Assembly (NCBI RefSeq): GCF_001431415.1
Contig: NZ_LDJI01000033.1
Location: 1-48,153 of the forward strand
Length of the DNA: 48,153 bases
Source of the DNA: Stenotrophomonas humi
GTDB lineage: Bacteria; Pseudomonadota; Gammaproteobacteria; Xanthomonadales; Xanthomonadaceae
Direction: 5' to 3'
Below are positions 8,679-16,467 of this stretch, piece by piece. Position numbers and translations under genes: made by a program. Position 1 is the first letter of the stretch, and the number at the start of each line of letters is the position of its first letter. A model generated the notes under the pieces. That model worked only from the letters and a program-made list of their open reading frames with translations, made no database searches and was not told the DNA's origin.

Positions 8679-9457
8679 TGCGACATCCACACCAGGGTGG
8701 CGATACGACCACTACGACGGTCGCGGCGGTGCGAGAACCAACGCTGCGGGTCGGCGATGGTGCACAGGTCACCGCCGTGAATGTCGGCCGAGTTCATGCC
8801 AACCGCCAGCAACCGCTGGCGTGCCAGCGCATACAGATCCACCCGCCAATGCCCCGGCCGGGTGGCGACGAAGGCAACTTCAGCCGCCGCCGAATGCGCC
8901 AGAAAGGCATCGCGCACATCGGCACCAATTTCGTAATGCGCCGGCCCTGCGGCCGGGCCCAACCAAGCGATCACGTCGCTGGCCGGGCTCTGCATCGCCG
9001 CCAGCGTCCGCTCCAGCATGCCGTCGGCCAGCCCGCGCCAACCGGCATGGGCCGCCGCCACTTCGCTGCCATCGCGCGCGGCGTACACCACCGGCAGGCA
9101 ATCGGCGGTCAGGATCGCCAGCACCACGCCGGGGACCGAGGTCACCGCCGCGTCGGCAACCGGCTCGGCCTCGATGCCCTGCGCCTGCGGCGGCGCATCG
9201 AAGCGCAGCACGCCGGTGCCGTGTACCTGGCGCAACCAATGCGGCGCCGACGGCAACCCCGCCAGGCGCTGCAGTTCATCGCGGTTGCGCTGTACCTGCG
9301 CCGGGTCGTCGCCGTCGGCGGCGGTGCGGTTACCCAGGTTGAAGCTGTCAAACGGCGGTAGTGAGCCACCGGCACCGTGTCGCTGCGTGGTGAACGCCTG
9401 TACGCCTGACGGCGCGGGCCATTCGGCCCTCCACAGCGGCGATGCCGTGCCCATCAC
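8675..9457 (-). CDS. pgeF: Peptidoglycan editing factor PgeF (YfiH/laccase-domain family)
   Basis: PgeF acts in the cytoplasm against faulty peptidoglycan precursors in which Ser replaces L-Ala; older annotations call it a multicopper oxidase. The 260-residue sequence has the metal-binding triad in its usual contexts: H79 in RQVHG, C120 in LTADCLPVV and H137 in AAHAGWRG. Its length matches the family (~243-260). It may start at the GTG at 9457, which overlaps the rluD stop (GTGA), or at the ATG at 9454 right after; either keeps translational coupling. The rluD-pgeF order is conserved in many proteobacteria. Its own stop overlaps the next gene. Confidence 0.93.
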   Translation of the reverse strand: MMGTASPLWRAEWPAPSGVQAFTTQRHGAGGSLPPFDSFNLGNRTAADGDDPAQVQRNRDELQRLAGLPSAPHWLRQVHGTGVLRFDAPPQAQGIEAEPVADAAVTSVPGVVLAILTADCLPVVYAARDGSEVAAAHAGWRGLADGMLERTLAAMQSPASDVIAWLGPAAGPAHYEIGADVRDAFLAHSAAAEVAFVATRPGHWRVDLYALARQRLLAVGMNSADIHGGDLCTIADPQRWFSHRRDRRSGRIATLVWMSQ

Positions 9458-10443
9458 CAGCGGTTCCGCTCGCGCTCGGCGAAGGCCTGCGTGTCGTCAC
9501 GCAGCGCCTTCATCAACGCCAACAGGTCGGCCGGTGTCGGTGCAGTGTTGCGGATGGATTCGCCGGTGATCGGGTGCACGAACTCCAGCGTCTCGGCATG
9601 CAGCGCCTGCCGCTTGAAACCGCGCAGCTGCGCGACCAGCTCATCGCTGGCGCCCTTGGGCAGCTTGAGGGCGCCGCCGTACAGCGGATCGCCGATGATC
9701 GCGTGCTTCAGGTGGGCCATATGCACACGGATCTGGTGGGTACGGCCGGTTTCAAGGCGGCATTCCAGCGCGGTGTGGGCGCGGAAACGCTCGCGCAGGC
9801 GGTAATGGGTGACTGCATCCTTGCCGTCCTCGCGCACGCCCATCTTCAGGCGGTCGCGCGGGTGCCGGTCAATGGCGGCATCCACGCTGCCACCGGACAC
9901 CATCGAACCCACCACCACGGCCAGGTACTGGCGGTGCACTTCGCGCGCGGACAGCTGTTCGACCAGTGCGGTCTGCGCCTGCACGGTACGGGCCACGACC
10001 ATCACGCCGCTGGTGTCCTTGTCCAGCCGGTGGACCACGCCGGCGCGCGGCACCTTGGCCATCTCCGGGTCACGGAACAGCAGCGCATTGACCAGGGTGC
10101 CGGTCGGATTGCCCGCGCCCGGGTGGACCACCAGCCCGGCCGGCTTGTCGATCACGAAGACATGCTCGTCCTCGTACAGGATCGACAGCGGGATATCCTC
10201 CGGCTGCGCGGTGGTCTCCACTTCCAGGACCACATTCAGGGTCGCCACTTCGCCGCCACGGACCGGATCGCGCGGCCGCGCCGGCTCGCCGTCCAGCAGC
10301 ACCGCGCCGGTCTTGATCCACTCGGTCAGCCGCGAGCGCGAAAATTCAGGGAAAAGCTCGGCCAGCACCGCATCAAAGCGGCGGCCAGCGGCCGAATCGG
10401 GGACCTGCGCCTGGCGCAGGTTGGAGGAGGCGTTTTCGGACAT
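9454..10443 (-). CDS. rluD: 23S rRNA pseudouridine synthase D
   Basis: RluD makes pseudouridines 1911, 1915 and 1917 in helix 69 of 23S rRNA, needed for normal ribosome assembly. The 329-residue protein has an N-terminal S4 RNA-binding domain (RRFDAVLAELFPEFSRSRLTEW region, ~21-70) and the RluA-family catalytic domain with VVHRLDKDTSG, where D141 is the nucleophile. The ending (HAETLEFVHPITGESI) is typical. It is the first gene of a four-gene overlapping minus-strand operon and is divergent from bamD across 113 bases; the rluD/bamD divergent pair followed by pgeF is a common proteobacterial arrangement. Confidence 0.96.
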   Translation of the reverse strand: MSENASSNLRQAQVPDSAAGRRFDAVLAELFPEFSRSRLTEWIKTGAVLLDGEPARPRDPVRGGEVATLNVVLEVETTAQPEDIPLSILYEDEHVFVIDKPAGLVVHPGAGNPTGTLVNALLFRDPEMAKVPRAGVVHRLDKDTSGVMVVARTVQAQTALVEQLSAREVHRQYLAVVVGSMVSGGSVDAAIDRHPRDRLKMGVREDGKDAVTHYRLRERFRAHTALECRLETGRTHQIRVHMAHLKHAIIGDPLYGGALKLPKGASDELVAQLRGFKRQALHAETLEFVHPITGESIRNTAPTPADLLALMKALRDDTQAFAERERNRW

Positions 10444-10556
10444 GTTTAGACCAACGGAGACGAAATTGGGGGTCCTGACGGCAACAGTCAGTCGCAGGAC
10501 AGGCCACTAGGCTATCATCGCCCCTTCGTATTCCTGCCGCGTCCTGCCCTGAACCC

Positions 10557-11438
10557 ATGATCCGACGCTCTTCGCTGCTGTCCGCGCCCGTCCGCCTCAC
10601 CGCCCTGTTGCTGGTCCTGGTTTTCGCTGCCACCGGCTGCCACCGCGGTGACAAGAAGAAGGACGCCGATGAAGGCGCCCCGGTTGAGCAGCTCTTCGAG
10701 AAGAGCCACAAGCTCATGGAAGGCGGCAACTGGTCCGGCGCCGAAGGCAGCTTCAAGCGCCTGATTGCGCAGTACCCGTACGGCCCGTATACCGAGCAGG
10801 CGATGATCGAAAGCGCCTACGCCCAGTACAAGGCCGGCAAGAACGATGACGCGGTCTCCAGCATCGACCGCTTCATCCGCACCTACCCGACCCACCGCAA
10901 CATCGCCTACATGTACTACCTGCGCGGCCTGGCCAACGGCAACCGCGACACGGTATTCCTGCGCCGCGTGTGGTCTCTGGACGCCAGCCGTCGCGATCTG
11001 TCCACCCCGCGTCAGGCTTACGCCGACTTCAACATCGTTGCCGACCGCTACCCGAACAGCCGCTACGCCGCCGACGCGCGCCAGCGCATGGTCGAACTGC
11101 GTGACGTGTTCGCCCAGCACGAACTGGACGACGGCCTGTACTACGCCCGTCGTGGCGCCTGGGTGTCGGCCGCCGGCCGCGCCAATTACCTGCTGGAAAC
11201 CTACCCGCAGAGCGCCTTCCAGTACGATGCCGTGGCGCTGCTGGGCGAGGCCTACACCCACCTGGGCAACAAGACCCTCGCCGACGACGCCCGCCGTGTG
11301 CTTGAGCTGAACCAGCCGCAGCACCCCTGGTTGGCCGGCAACTGGCCGAAGTACCCGTGGATGATCCGCAAGCTGAACCCGTTTGCCGGCGAAAAGTCGG
11401 TGGCCACCGGCCAGCGCAACGCCACGATGAGCAAGTAA
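10557..11438 (+). CDS. bamD: Outer-membrane assembly lipoprotein BamD
   Basis: BamD (ComL/YfiO) is the essential lipoprotein partner of BamA in the complex that folds beta-barrel proteins into the outer membrane. The 293-residue precursor has a signal with hydrophobic core LTALLLVLVFAAT and lipobox ATGC, making C28 the lipidated residue. A charged linker follows, then tetratricopeptide-like repeats: QLFEKSHKLMEGGNWSGAE, AMIESAYAQYKAGKNDDA, YADFNIVADRYPNSRYAADA and YLLETYPQSAFQYDAV. It is somewhat longer than the E. coli protein, with an extra tail after the last repeat. A TATCAT near 10513 could be its -10 box, but I see no good -35. A strong terminator follows. Confidence 0.96.
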   Translation: MIRRSSLLSAPVRLTALLLVLVFAATGCHRGDKKKDADEGAPVEQLFEKSHKLMEGGNWSGAEGSFKRLIAQYPYGPYTEQAMIESAYAQYKAGKNDDAVSSIDRFIRTYPTHRNIAYMYYLRGLANGNRDTVFLRRVWSLDASRRDLSTPRQAYADFNIVADRYPNSRYAADARQRMVELRDVFAQHELDDGLYYARRGAWVSAAGRANYLLETYPQSAFQYDAVALLGEAYTHLGNKTLADDARRVLELNQPQHPWLAGNWPKYPWMIRKLNPFAGEKSVATGQRNATMSK

Positions 11439-11472
11439 TCGGCGTTCCGTTCCAGCCAGCAACGGAAACCAG

Positions 11473-11497
11473 AAAGGGGCCTGACGGCCCCTTTTTT
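11473..11497 (+). terminator. Rho-independent terminator after bamD
   Basis: An 8-bp perfect stem (AAGGGGCC / GGCCCCTT) with a TGAC loop runs into six T residues. Confidence 0.92.
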
Positions 11498-11503
11498 CGT
11501 TCT

Positions 11504-11592
11504 TAGCCCCTCCAACCGGAGGGGGCTGTGGCCTGCAGCGCAAACAGGAGCCTGAGACGCCCCCTATCCCTTCTCCTTCAAGGCCGGAGAAG
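11504..11592. repeat. Two further hairpins in the bamD-nadE convergent gap
   Basis: At ~11504-11527, AGCCCCTCC and GGAGGGGGCT face each other across AACC. At ~11571-11592, CCTTCTCC and GGAGAAGG face each other across a short loop; the second resembles the last hairpin of the class B repeats seen elsewhere in the window. The gap separates convergent bamD and nadE, so one of these may also stop the nadE transcript. Nothing else is recognisable up to the nadE stop. Confidence 0.5.
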
Positions 11593-11686
11593 GTGCTCCA
11601 AAGGGGCGGATGCGGGCTACTAAGGCATTAGGGGCTCTGACGCCTTACAGCAGAGCGGCGCTTTGCATTCCCCCGCTCCTGCGCCC

Positions 11687-13324
11687 TCAACCCCGATAGC
11701 CATTGCTGATCGGATATCGCCGCTCACGCCCGAAGGCCCTGCGCGACACTTTCGGCCCCGGCGCGGCCTGGTGCCGCTTCCACTCGCTGATGCGCACCAG
11801 CCGCAGCACACGGTCCACCACCTCCGCCGCATACCCGGCGGCAAGGATGTCCTCGCGCGACTGCTCCTGGTCGATATAGCGGTACAGGATCCCGTCCAGC
11901 ACGTCATAGGCCGGCAGCGAATCCTGGTCGGTCTGGTTGTCGCGCAGTTCGGCCGACGGTGCGCGGGCGATCACCGCTGGCGGTATCACCGGTGCACCGC
12001 CCACGGTGTTGCGCCACTTGGACAGGCCGTAGACCTCGGTCTTGTACAGGTCTTTCAGCGGTGCGTAGCCGCCGCACATGTCGCCGTAGATGGTCGCGTA
12101 GCCAACCGAATATTCGCTTTTGTTGCCGGTCGTCAGCAGCAGGCCACCAAATTTGTTGGCCAGCGCCATCAGAATCACACCGCGGCTGCGCGACTGCAGG
12201 TTCTCCTCGGTGACATCCGCCGCCTGGCCTTCAAACATCGCCGACAGCGACTGCATCAAGCCCTGGAAGGCCGGCTCGATCGGTACGGTGTCCAGCTTCA
12301 CGCCCAGCGCGCGGCATTGCTCCACCGCCAGGTCGTTGGATAGATCAGCCGTATAGCGCGATGGCAGGCTCACCGCGCGGACGTTCTCCGCGCCCAGTGC
12401 ATCCACCGCCAAGGCCAAAACCAATGCCGAGTCGATGCCACCGGACAGGCCCAGCCACACCGTACTGAAGCCGTTCTTGCGGCAATAGTCCTGGATGCCA
12501 CGGGTCACTGCACGCCAGGCCAGCGCGTCCATGCTCTCGTCACCATCGTCGATCCAGCGCAACGGCATGAAGCTGCGCGCGGCCACGTTGTACTCGACGA
12601 GCAGCATTTCCTCGGCAAATGCCACGGCCGCCGGATGCACCGTGCCGTCACCGTCAGCCACCACCGACGCGCCATCGAACACCAGCGCATCCTGGCCGCC
12701 CACGGTGTTGAGGTAGGCGATACCCACCCCACCCTCGGCGCAGCGCTCGGCCAGCAACGCATCGCGCTGGGCGTGCTTGCCGCGCTCGTACGGCGAGGCA
12801 TTGGGCACCAGCAGCAACTCGGCACCGGCCTGGATGCTGCCCATCATCGGCTCGGAGAACCACAGGTCCTCGCAGATCACCAGCCCCACCTGCACGCCAT
12901 TGACCTCGAACACGCAGTTGCCGCCGTCCGGGTCCACATCGAAGTAGCGCCGCTCGTCGAAGACCGCGTAGTTGGGCAGCTCACGCTTGCGGTAGGTGGT
13001 GGCGACCGCACCATCGCGCAGCACACTGGCCGCGTTGTAGACCACCGCTCCGGCGCTCTGCGGCCAGCCCACGACGGCGACGATGCCCTGCGCCTCGGCA
13101 GCAATGCGCTCGAGCGCCTGCGCGCAGGCGTGCAGGAACCCCGGGCGCAGCAGCAGGTCTTCCGGTGGATAGCCACTGATGGCCAGTTCCGGGAACACCA
13201 CCACATCGGCGCCGTACTCATCGCGCGCCTCCTGCATCAGCTCGATGATGCGGCCGGTGTTGGCAGTCACATCCCCCACCGGGAAATCGAACTGGGCCAT
13301 GGCGATGCGTAGCGATTGAGACAT
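11687..13324 (-). CDS. nadE: Glutamine-dependent NAD+ synthetase
   Basis: NadE makes NAD+ from deamido-NAD+, ATP and ammonia drawn from glutamine. The 545-residue protein is the two-domain form. An N-terminal nitrilase-type glutaminase (~1-260) has E46 in VFPELAISGYPPEDLL, a catalytic Lys near YRKRELPNY and the nucleophilic Cys in LVICEDLWFSEP. A C-terminal ATP-pyrophosphatase synthetase has the P-loop LGLSGGIDSAL and TTGNKSEYSVGYATIYGD. The start is the ATG at 13324, giving MSQSLRIAMAQFDF; AGAAGG lies 8 bases upstream, so it can be translated on its own. Oddly, the frame is open upstream through a complete DUF559 gene with no stop between them, so a longer fusion of 672 residues is also encoded. 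Confidence 0.95.
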   Translation of the reverse strand: MSQSLRIAMAQFDFPVGDVTANTGRIIELMQEARDEYGADVVVFPELAISGYPPEDLLLRPGFLHACAQALERIAAEAQGIVAVVGWPQSAGAVVYNAASVLRDGAVATTYRKRELPNYAVFDERRYFDVDPDGGNCVFEVNGVQVGLVICEDLWFSEPMMGSIQAGAELLLVPNASPYERGKHAQRDALLAERCAEGGVGIAYLNTVGGQDALVFDGASVVADGDGTVHPAAVAFAEEMLLVEYNVAARSFMPLRWIDDGDESMDALAWRAVTRGIQDYCRKNGFSTVWLGLSGGIDSALVLALAVDALGAENVRAVSLPSRYTADLSNDLAVEQCRALGVKLDTVPIEPAFQGLMQSLSAMFEGQAADVTEENLQSRSRGVILMALANKFGGLLLTTGNKSEYSVGYATIYGDMCGGYAPLKDLYKTEVYGLSKWRNTVGGAPVIPPAVIARAPSAELRDNQTDQDSLPAYDVLDGILYRYIDQEQSREDILAAGYAAEVVDRVLRLVRISEWKRHQAAPGPKVSRRAFGRERRYPISNGYRG

Positions 13325-13705
13325 ATCAACAACCTTCTGCTTGCCCCCGCACCCGGCGGGGGCTGGATTGACCGACATTTCGCGGAGGATGCTCTCGCAG
13401 ACCGCGGCGGTGTGCTTCAGGGCCTCATTATTCCAGAAGCGCAGCACGCGGTAGCCCTTGCCCCTCAGGAAGGCTTCACGAACCGGATCGTCGGCATCAT
13501 CGGCATGCTGGCTTCCGTCCAGTTCCACGACAAGGCGGTGCTGGAGGCAGACGAAATCGACGATGTAGGGGCCGATGGGGTGTTGGCGACGGAATTTGAA
13601 GCCAGGCAGCCGGTGATCGCGCAGGTGATACCAGAGCCGACGCTCGGCATCGGTCATCGCCCGGCGCAGGGCTCGGGCGTTGTTGGTTTTGGCCCCTTTC
13701 CGCAT
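13325..13705 (-). CDS. DUF559 endonuclease-like protein, no stop codon before nadE
   Basis: The 127 residues from the ATG at 13705 (AAGGAG ~8 bases upstream) form a complete DUF559 domain, a relative of very-short-patch-repair endonucleases. Conserved parts are the N-terminal TDAERRLWYHLRDHRLPG, FKFRRQHPIGPYIVDF, VELDGSQH and VLRFWNNEAL. The acidic and basic residues of the nuclease fold (VDF, ELDGSQH) are all present. Instead of ending after the usual ~115-125 residues, the frame passes through a short Cys/Gly/Pro tail (NPAPAGCGGKQKVVD) straight into NadE. Either a stop was lost, making a fusion, or the two products arise from separate starts on one transcript. DUF559 genes are mobile-looking, sporadic genes in this family and here border a repeat island. 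Their function is not established. Confidence 0.8.
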
Positions 13706-13794
13706 GGGATCGCTCCTTCCGTTGGAGGAACGAGGGTCTTTTGAACGGATTGATTCCGGAATCGGGGTAGCGATTCGTTCTGCTCGGAAAGCTG

Positions 13795-13836
13795 CCCTCA
13801 CCCCTACCCCTCTCCCGAAAACGGGAGAGGGGACGG
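13795..13836. repeat. REP-like hairpin, class A, forward copy
   Basis: It consists of the leader GCCCTCACCCCTACC, then the stem CCTCTCCCG / CGGGAGAGG around AAAA. It is the same unit, in opposite orientation, as the copy at 13924-13967, so the two form an inverted pair ~88 bases apart. Confidence 0.85.
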
Positions 13837-13890
13837 CAACAGCTTGCTCCTGCCCACACCAACTCCCGCCCCCCCTGCGACCCAATTTCA

Positions 13891-13926
13891 GGCTCTGGCT
13901 CTGGCTCTGGCTTTGGCTTTGGCTGT
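13891..13926. repeat. Hexanucleotide tandem repeat GGCTCT/GGCTTT
   Basis: Three units of GGCTCT are followed by two of GGCTTT and one GGCTGT, abutting the next REP hairpin. A short version of the same hexamer run abuts the REP copy at 48018. It is non-coding. Confidence 0.85.
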
Positions 13927-13967
13927 CCCCTCTCCCGCCTGCGGGAGAGGGGTAGGGGTGAGGGCAG
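13924..13967. repeat. REP-like hairpin, class A, reverse copy
   Basis: The stem CCCCTCTCCCGC / GCGGGAGAGGGG is followed by the tail TAGGGGTGAGGGC, the reverse complement of the copy at 13795. It lies between a hexamer array and a heptamer array, making one composite element. Confidence 0.88.
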
Positions 13968-13974
13968 CTCTTAA

Positions 13975-14072
13975 GGCTTTCGGCTTTCGGCTTTCGGCTT
14001 TCGGCTTTCGGCTTTCGGCTTTCGGCTTTCGGCTTTCGGCTTTCAGCTTTTAGCTTTTAGCTTTCAGCTTTT
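13975..14072. repeat. Heptanucleotide tandem array (GGCTTTC)10 plus four variant units
   Basis: Ten perfect head-to-tail copies of GGCTTTC fill 13975-14044, followed by AGCTTTT, AGCTTTT, AGCTTTC and AGCTTTT. Perfect units of this length are prone to slippage, so copy number may differ between strains. The array lies downstream of sucD and its terminator and upstream of the DUF559 gene, outside any gene I accept. Confidence 0.95.
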
Positions 14073-14092
14073 CACCCAACCCCCAAAACAAA

Positions 14093-14118
14093 AGAAGGCC
14101 GCCCAAGGGCGGCCTTCT
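14093..14118 (-). terminator. Rho-independent terminator after sucCD
   Basis: A 12-bp perfect stem (AGAAGGCCGCCC / GGGCGGCCTTCT) with an AA loop lies 25 bases past the sucD stop. On the minus strand it is followed by a TTTGTTTTG tract. Confidence 0.9.
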
Positions 14119-14142
14119 CGCAACATCACCAGCAATCAGCTG

Positions 14143-15018
14143 TTACTTGACCAGCTTGGCAATGGCAGCGCCCAGGTCGCCCGGCGAACGGACGGTGACG
14201 ACGCCTGCAGCTTCCATTGCCGCGAACTTGCCTTCGGCAGTGCCCTTGCCGCCCGATGCGATCGCACCGGCGTGGCCCATGCGCTTGCCGGCCGGAGCCG
14301 AAGCACCGGCGATGAAACCGACGACCGGCTTCTTCACGTGGTTCTTGATGTACTCGGCACCGGCTTCTTCAGCGTCGCCGCCGATTTCGCCAACCATGAT
14401 GATGCCTTCGGTCTGCGGGTCTTCGTTGAACAGCTTCAGGCAGTCGACGAAGTTCAGGCCGTTGATCGGGTCACCACCGATGCCGATGCAGGTGGACTGG
14501 CCCAGACCGACTTCGGTGGTCTGCTTGACCGCTTCATAGGTCAGGGTGCCCGAACGCGACACGATGCCGATCTTGCCCGGCTTGTGGATGTGGCCCGGCA
14601 TGATGCCGATCTTGCACTCACCCGGGGTGATGACGCCCGGGCAGTTCGGCCCGATCAGCACGGTGTCCGGATGCGAACGGGTCAGCACGTTCTTGACGCG
14701 CAGCATGTCCAGCACCGGGATGCCTTCGGTAATGCAGACGATGACCTTGATGCCGGCAGCAGCGGCTTCCAGGATCGCGTCAGCCGCGTACGGCGGCGGC
14801 ACGTAGATGACCGAAGCGTTGGCGCCGGTGCTCTGCACGGCATCGGCCACGGTGTTGAACACCGGCAGGTCGATGTGGGTGGTGCCGCCCTTGCCCGGGG
14901 TCACGCCGCCGACAACCTGGGTGCCGTACTCGATCATCTGAGTGGCGTGGAAGGTGCCCTGCTGGCCGGTGAAGCCCTGCACGATCACCTTGGTGTTCTT
15001 GTTGATCAAAACTGACAT
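14143..15018 (-). CDS. sucD: Succinyl-CoA ligase, alpha subunit
   Basis: SucD binds CoA and carries the phosphohistidine intermediate of the succinyl-CoA to succinate step of the TCA cycle, which yields ATP or GTP. The 291-residue protein starts with VLINKNTKVIVQGFTGQQGTFH, the CoA-binding Rossmann region, and includes GPNCPGVITPGE and KIGIVSRSGTLTYEA. The active histidine is H249 in MGHAGAIASGG. AAGGAAATCC lies just before its ATG. It follows sucC after 21 bases and the two form a dedicated operon ended by a strong terminator. Its codon use and sequence are typical of highly expressed core genes. Confidence 0.98.
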   Translation of the reverse strand: MSVLINKNTKVIVQGFTGQQGTFHATQMIEYGTQVVGGVTPGKGGTTHIDLPVFNTVADAVQSTGANASVIYVPPPYAADAILEAAAAGIKVIVCITEGIPVLDMLRVKNVLTRSHPDTVLIGPNCPGVITPGECKIGIMPGHIHKPGKIGIVSRSGTLTYEAVKQTTEVGLGQSTCIGIGGDPINGLNFVDCLKLFNEDPQTEGIIMVGEIGGDAEEAGAEYIKNHVKKPVVGFIAGASAPAGKRMGHAGAIASGGKGTAEGKFAAMEAAGVVTVRSPGDLGAAIAKLVK

Positions 15019-15039
15019 TGGATTTCCTTCGGTGTCGGA

Positions 15040-16209
15040 TCAGGCGGCGTTCTTGACAGCTTCAACGACCTTCTTGGCGCCGTCGTTGATGTTGTCAGCC
15101 GGGATGATGGCCATGCCGCTGTCACGCAGCAGCTGCTTGCCTTCTTCCACGTTGGTGCCTTCCAGGCGCACCACGACCGGAACCTTGACGCCCACTTCCT
15201 TCACGGCGGCGATGATGCCTTCGGCAATCATGTCGCAGCGGACGATGCCGCCGAAGATGTTGACGAAGATGCCTTCGACCTTGTCCGAGGACAGGATCAG
15301 CTTGAACGCTTCAATGACGCGCTGCTTGTTGGCACCACCGCCCACGTCCAGGAAGTTCGCCGGCTCGCCGCCGTTGAGCTTGATGACGTCCATGGTGGCC
15401 ATGGCCAGGCCTGCGCCGTTGACCATGCAGCCGATGTTGCCGTCCATGGTGACGTAGTTGATGTCCAGCTCCGAAGCGATCACTTCGGTCGGATCTTCCT
15501 GGGTCTTGTCGCGCATGGCGACCAGTGCCTTCTGACGGAACGCGGCGTTGTCGTCGCTGTCGAACTTGCCGTCCAGCGCGTACAGGTTGCCGTCGTCCAG
15601 GATGGCCAGCGGGTTGATCTCAACCAGCGCCAGGTCCTTTTCGTTGAACAGGCGGTACAGGTTCACCATGATGTTGGCGAACTGGCCGGCCTGCTTGGCG
15701 GTCAGGCCCAGCTTGAAGCCGAAATCACGGCCGTGGTAACCCTGCACGCCTTCAACGAAGTCGACGTTGAGCGAATGGATCAGCTCCGGGGTTTCAGCAG
15801 CAACCTGCTCGATCTCCACGCCGCCTTCCGAAGAGGCGATGTAGGTGATCGTCTTGGTGCCACGGTCAACCAGCACCGACAGGTACAGTTCCTTGACGAT
15901 CTCGCCGGCGGTGGTCACCAGCACCAGGTTGACCGGCAGCTCGACGCCCGCAGTCTGGTAGGTGGCCATCTTGGTACCGAGCATCTTGGCCGCAGCGGCC
16001 TTCACGTCGTCGGTGGTCTTGCAGAACTTGACGCCGCCTGCCTTGCCGCGACCGCCAGCATGGATCTGCGCCTTGACCATCCAGGGGCCCTGGCCCAGCG
16101 ACTGGGCAGCTGCAACGGCTTCGTCCGGGGTCGCGGCGACCTTGCCGGCCGGGACCGGGATGCCGTACTCGGCAAGCAGTTGTTTTGACTGGTATTCGTG
16201 GAAATTCAT
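15040..16209 (-). CDS. sucC: Succinyl-CoA ligase [ADP-forming], beta subunit
   Basis: SucC is the ATP-grasp subunit that binds nucleotide and succinate and pairs with SucD. It has 389 residues, starting MNFHEYQSKQLLAEYGIPVP as in E. coli. The ATP-grasp part includes VKAQIHAGGRGKAGGVK and LVEINPLAIL; the C-terminal ligase part includes GGGANKQRVIEAFKLI and FVNIFGGIVRCD. In this organism sucCD stands apart from sucAB. The gene is divergent from pilS, and a candidate sigma-70 promoter lies ~80 bases upstream. Confidence 0.98.
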   Translation of the reverse strand: MNFHEYQSKQLLAEYGIPVPAGKVAATPDEAVAAAQSLGQGPWMVKAQIHAGGRGKAGGVKFCKTTDDVKAAAAKMLGTKMATYQTAGVELPVNLVLVTTAGEIVKELYLSVLVDRGTKTITYIASSEGGVEIEQVAAETPELIHSLNVDFVEGVQGYHGRDFGFKLGLTAKQAGQFANIMVNLYRLFNEKDLALVEINPLAILDDGNLYALDGKFDSDDNAAFRQKALVAMRDKTQEDPTEVIASELDINYVTMDGNIGCMVNGAGLAMATMDVIKLNGGEPANFLDVGGGANKQRVIEAFKLILSSDKVEGIFVNIFGGIVRCDMIAEGIIAAVKEVGVKVPVVVRLEGTNVEEGKQLLRDSGMAIIPADNINDGAKKVVEAVKNAA

Positions 16210-16293
16210 GCGTCACCGTGGGAATAGGAACGACCGCACGCATCTCCTCGGGCCCCCGGCTGGGGCGCCAGCATGGACCGCGGCGGGCCCACT

Positions 16294-16322
16294 ATTGTGG
16301 CCGAGCCGGCCGCAGCACGCAA
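16294..16322 (-). promoter_or_regulatory. Candidate sigma-70 promoter of sucCD
   Basis: Read on the minus strand, TTGCGT (16322-16317) and CACAAT (16299-16294) are separated by exactly 17 bases. Transcription would start near 16287, leaving a ~78-base leader to sucC. This rests on consensus spacing only. Confidence 0.45.
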
Positions 16323-16467
16323 AGAAGTCTGTACAAATGGCCAGTACCGGCACGTTTTTTGACGTTTTTTCAGCAACTTGCCGAGCAGGCCAGATACCGG
16401 CCCGCGTGTCCTGCGCGAGCCGGCGCGCACCTATACTTGCCTGATTCGCCCTGGATAGGAGTCCGGC

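Noticed and set aside
13975..14072. A CRISPR-like array
   Set aside because: The 7-base units are directly abutting with no spacers and no cas genes are present.
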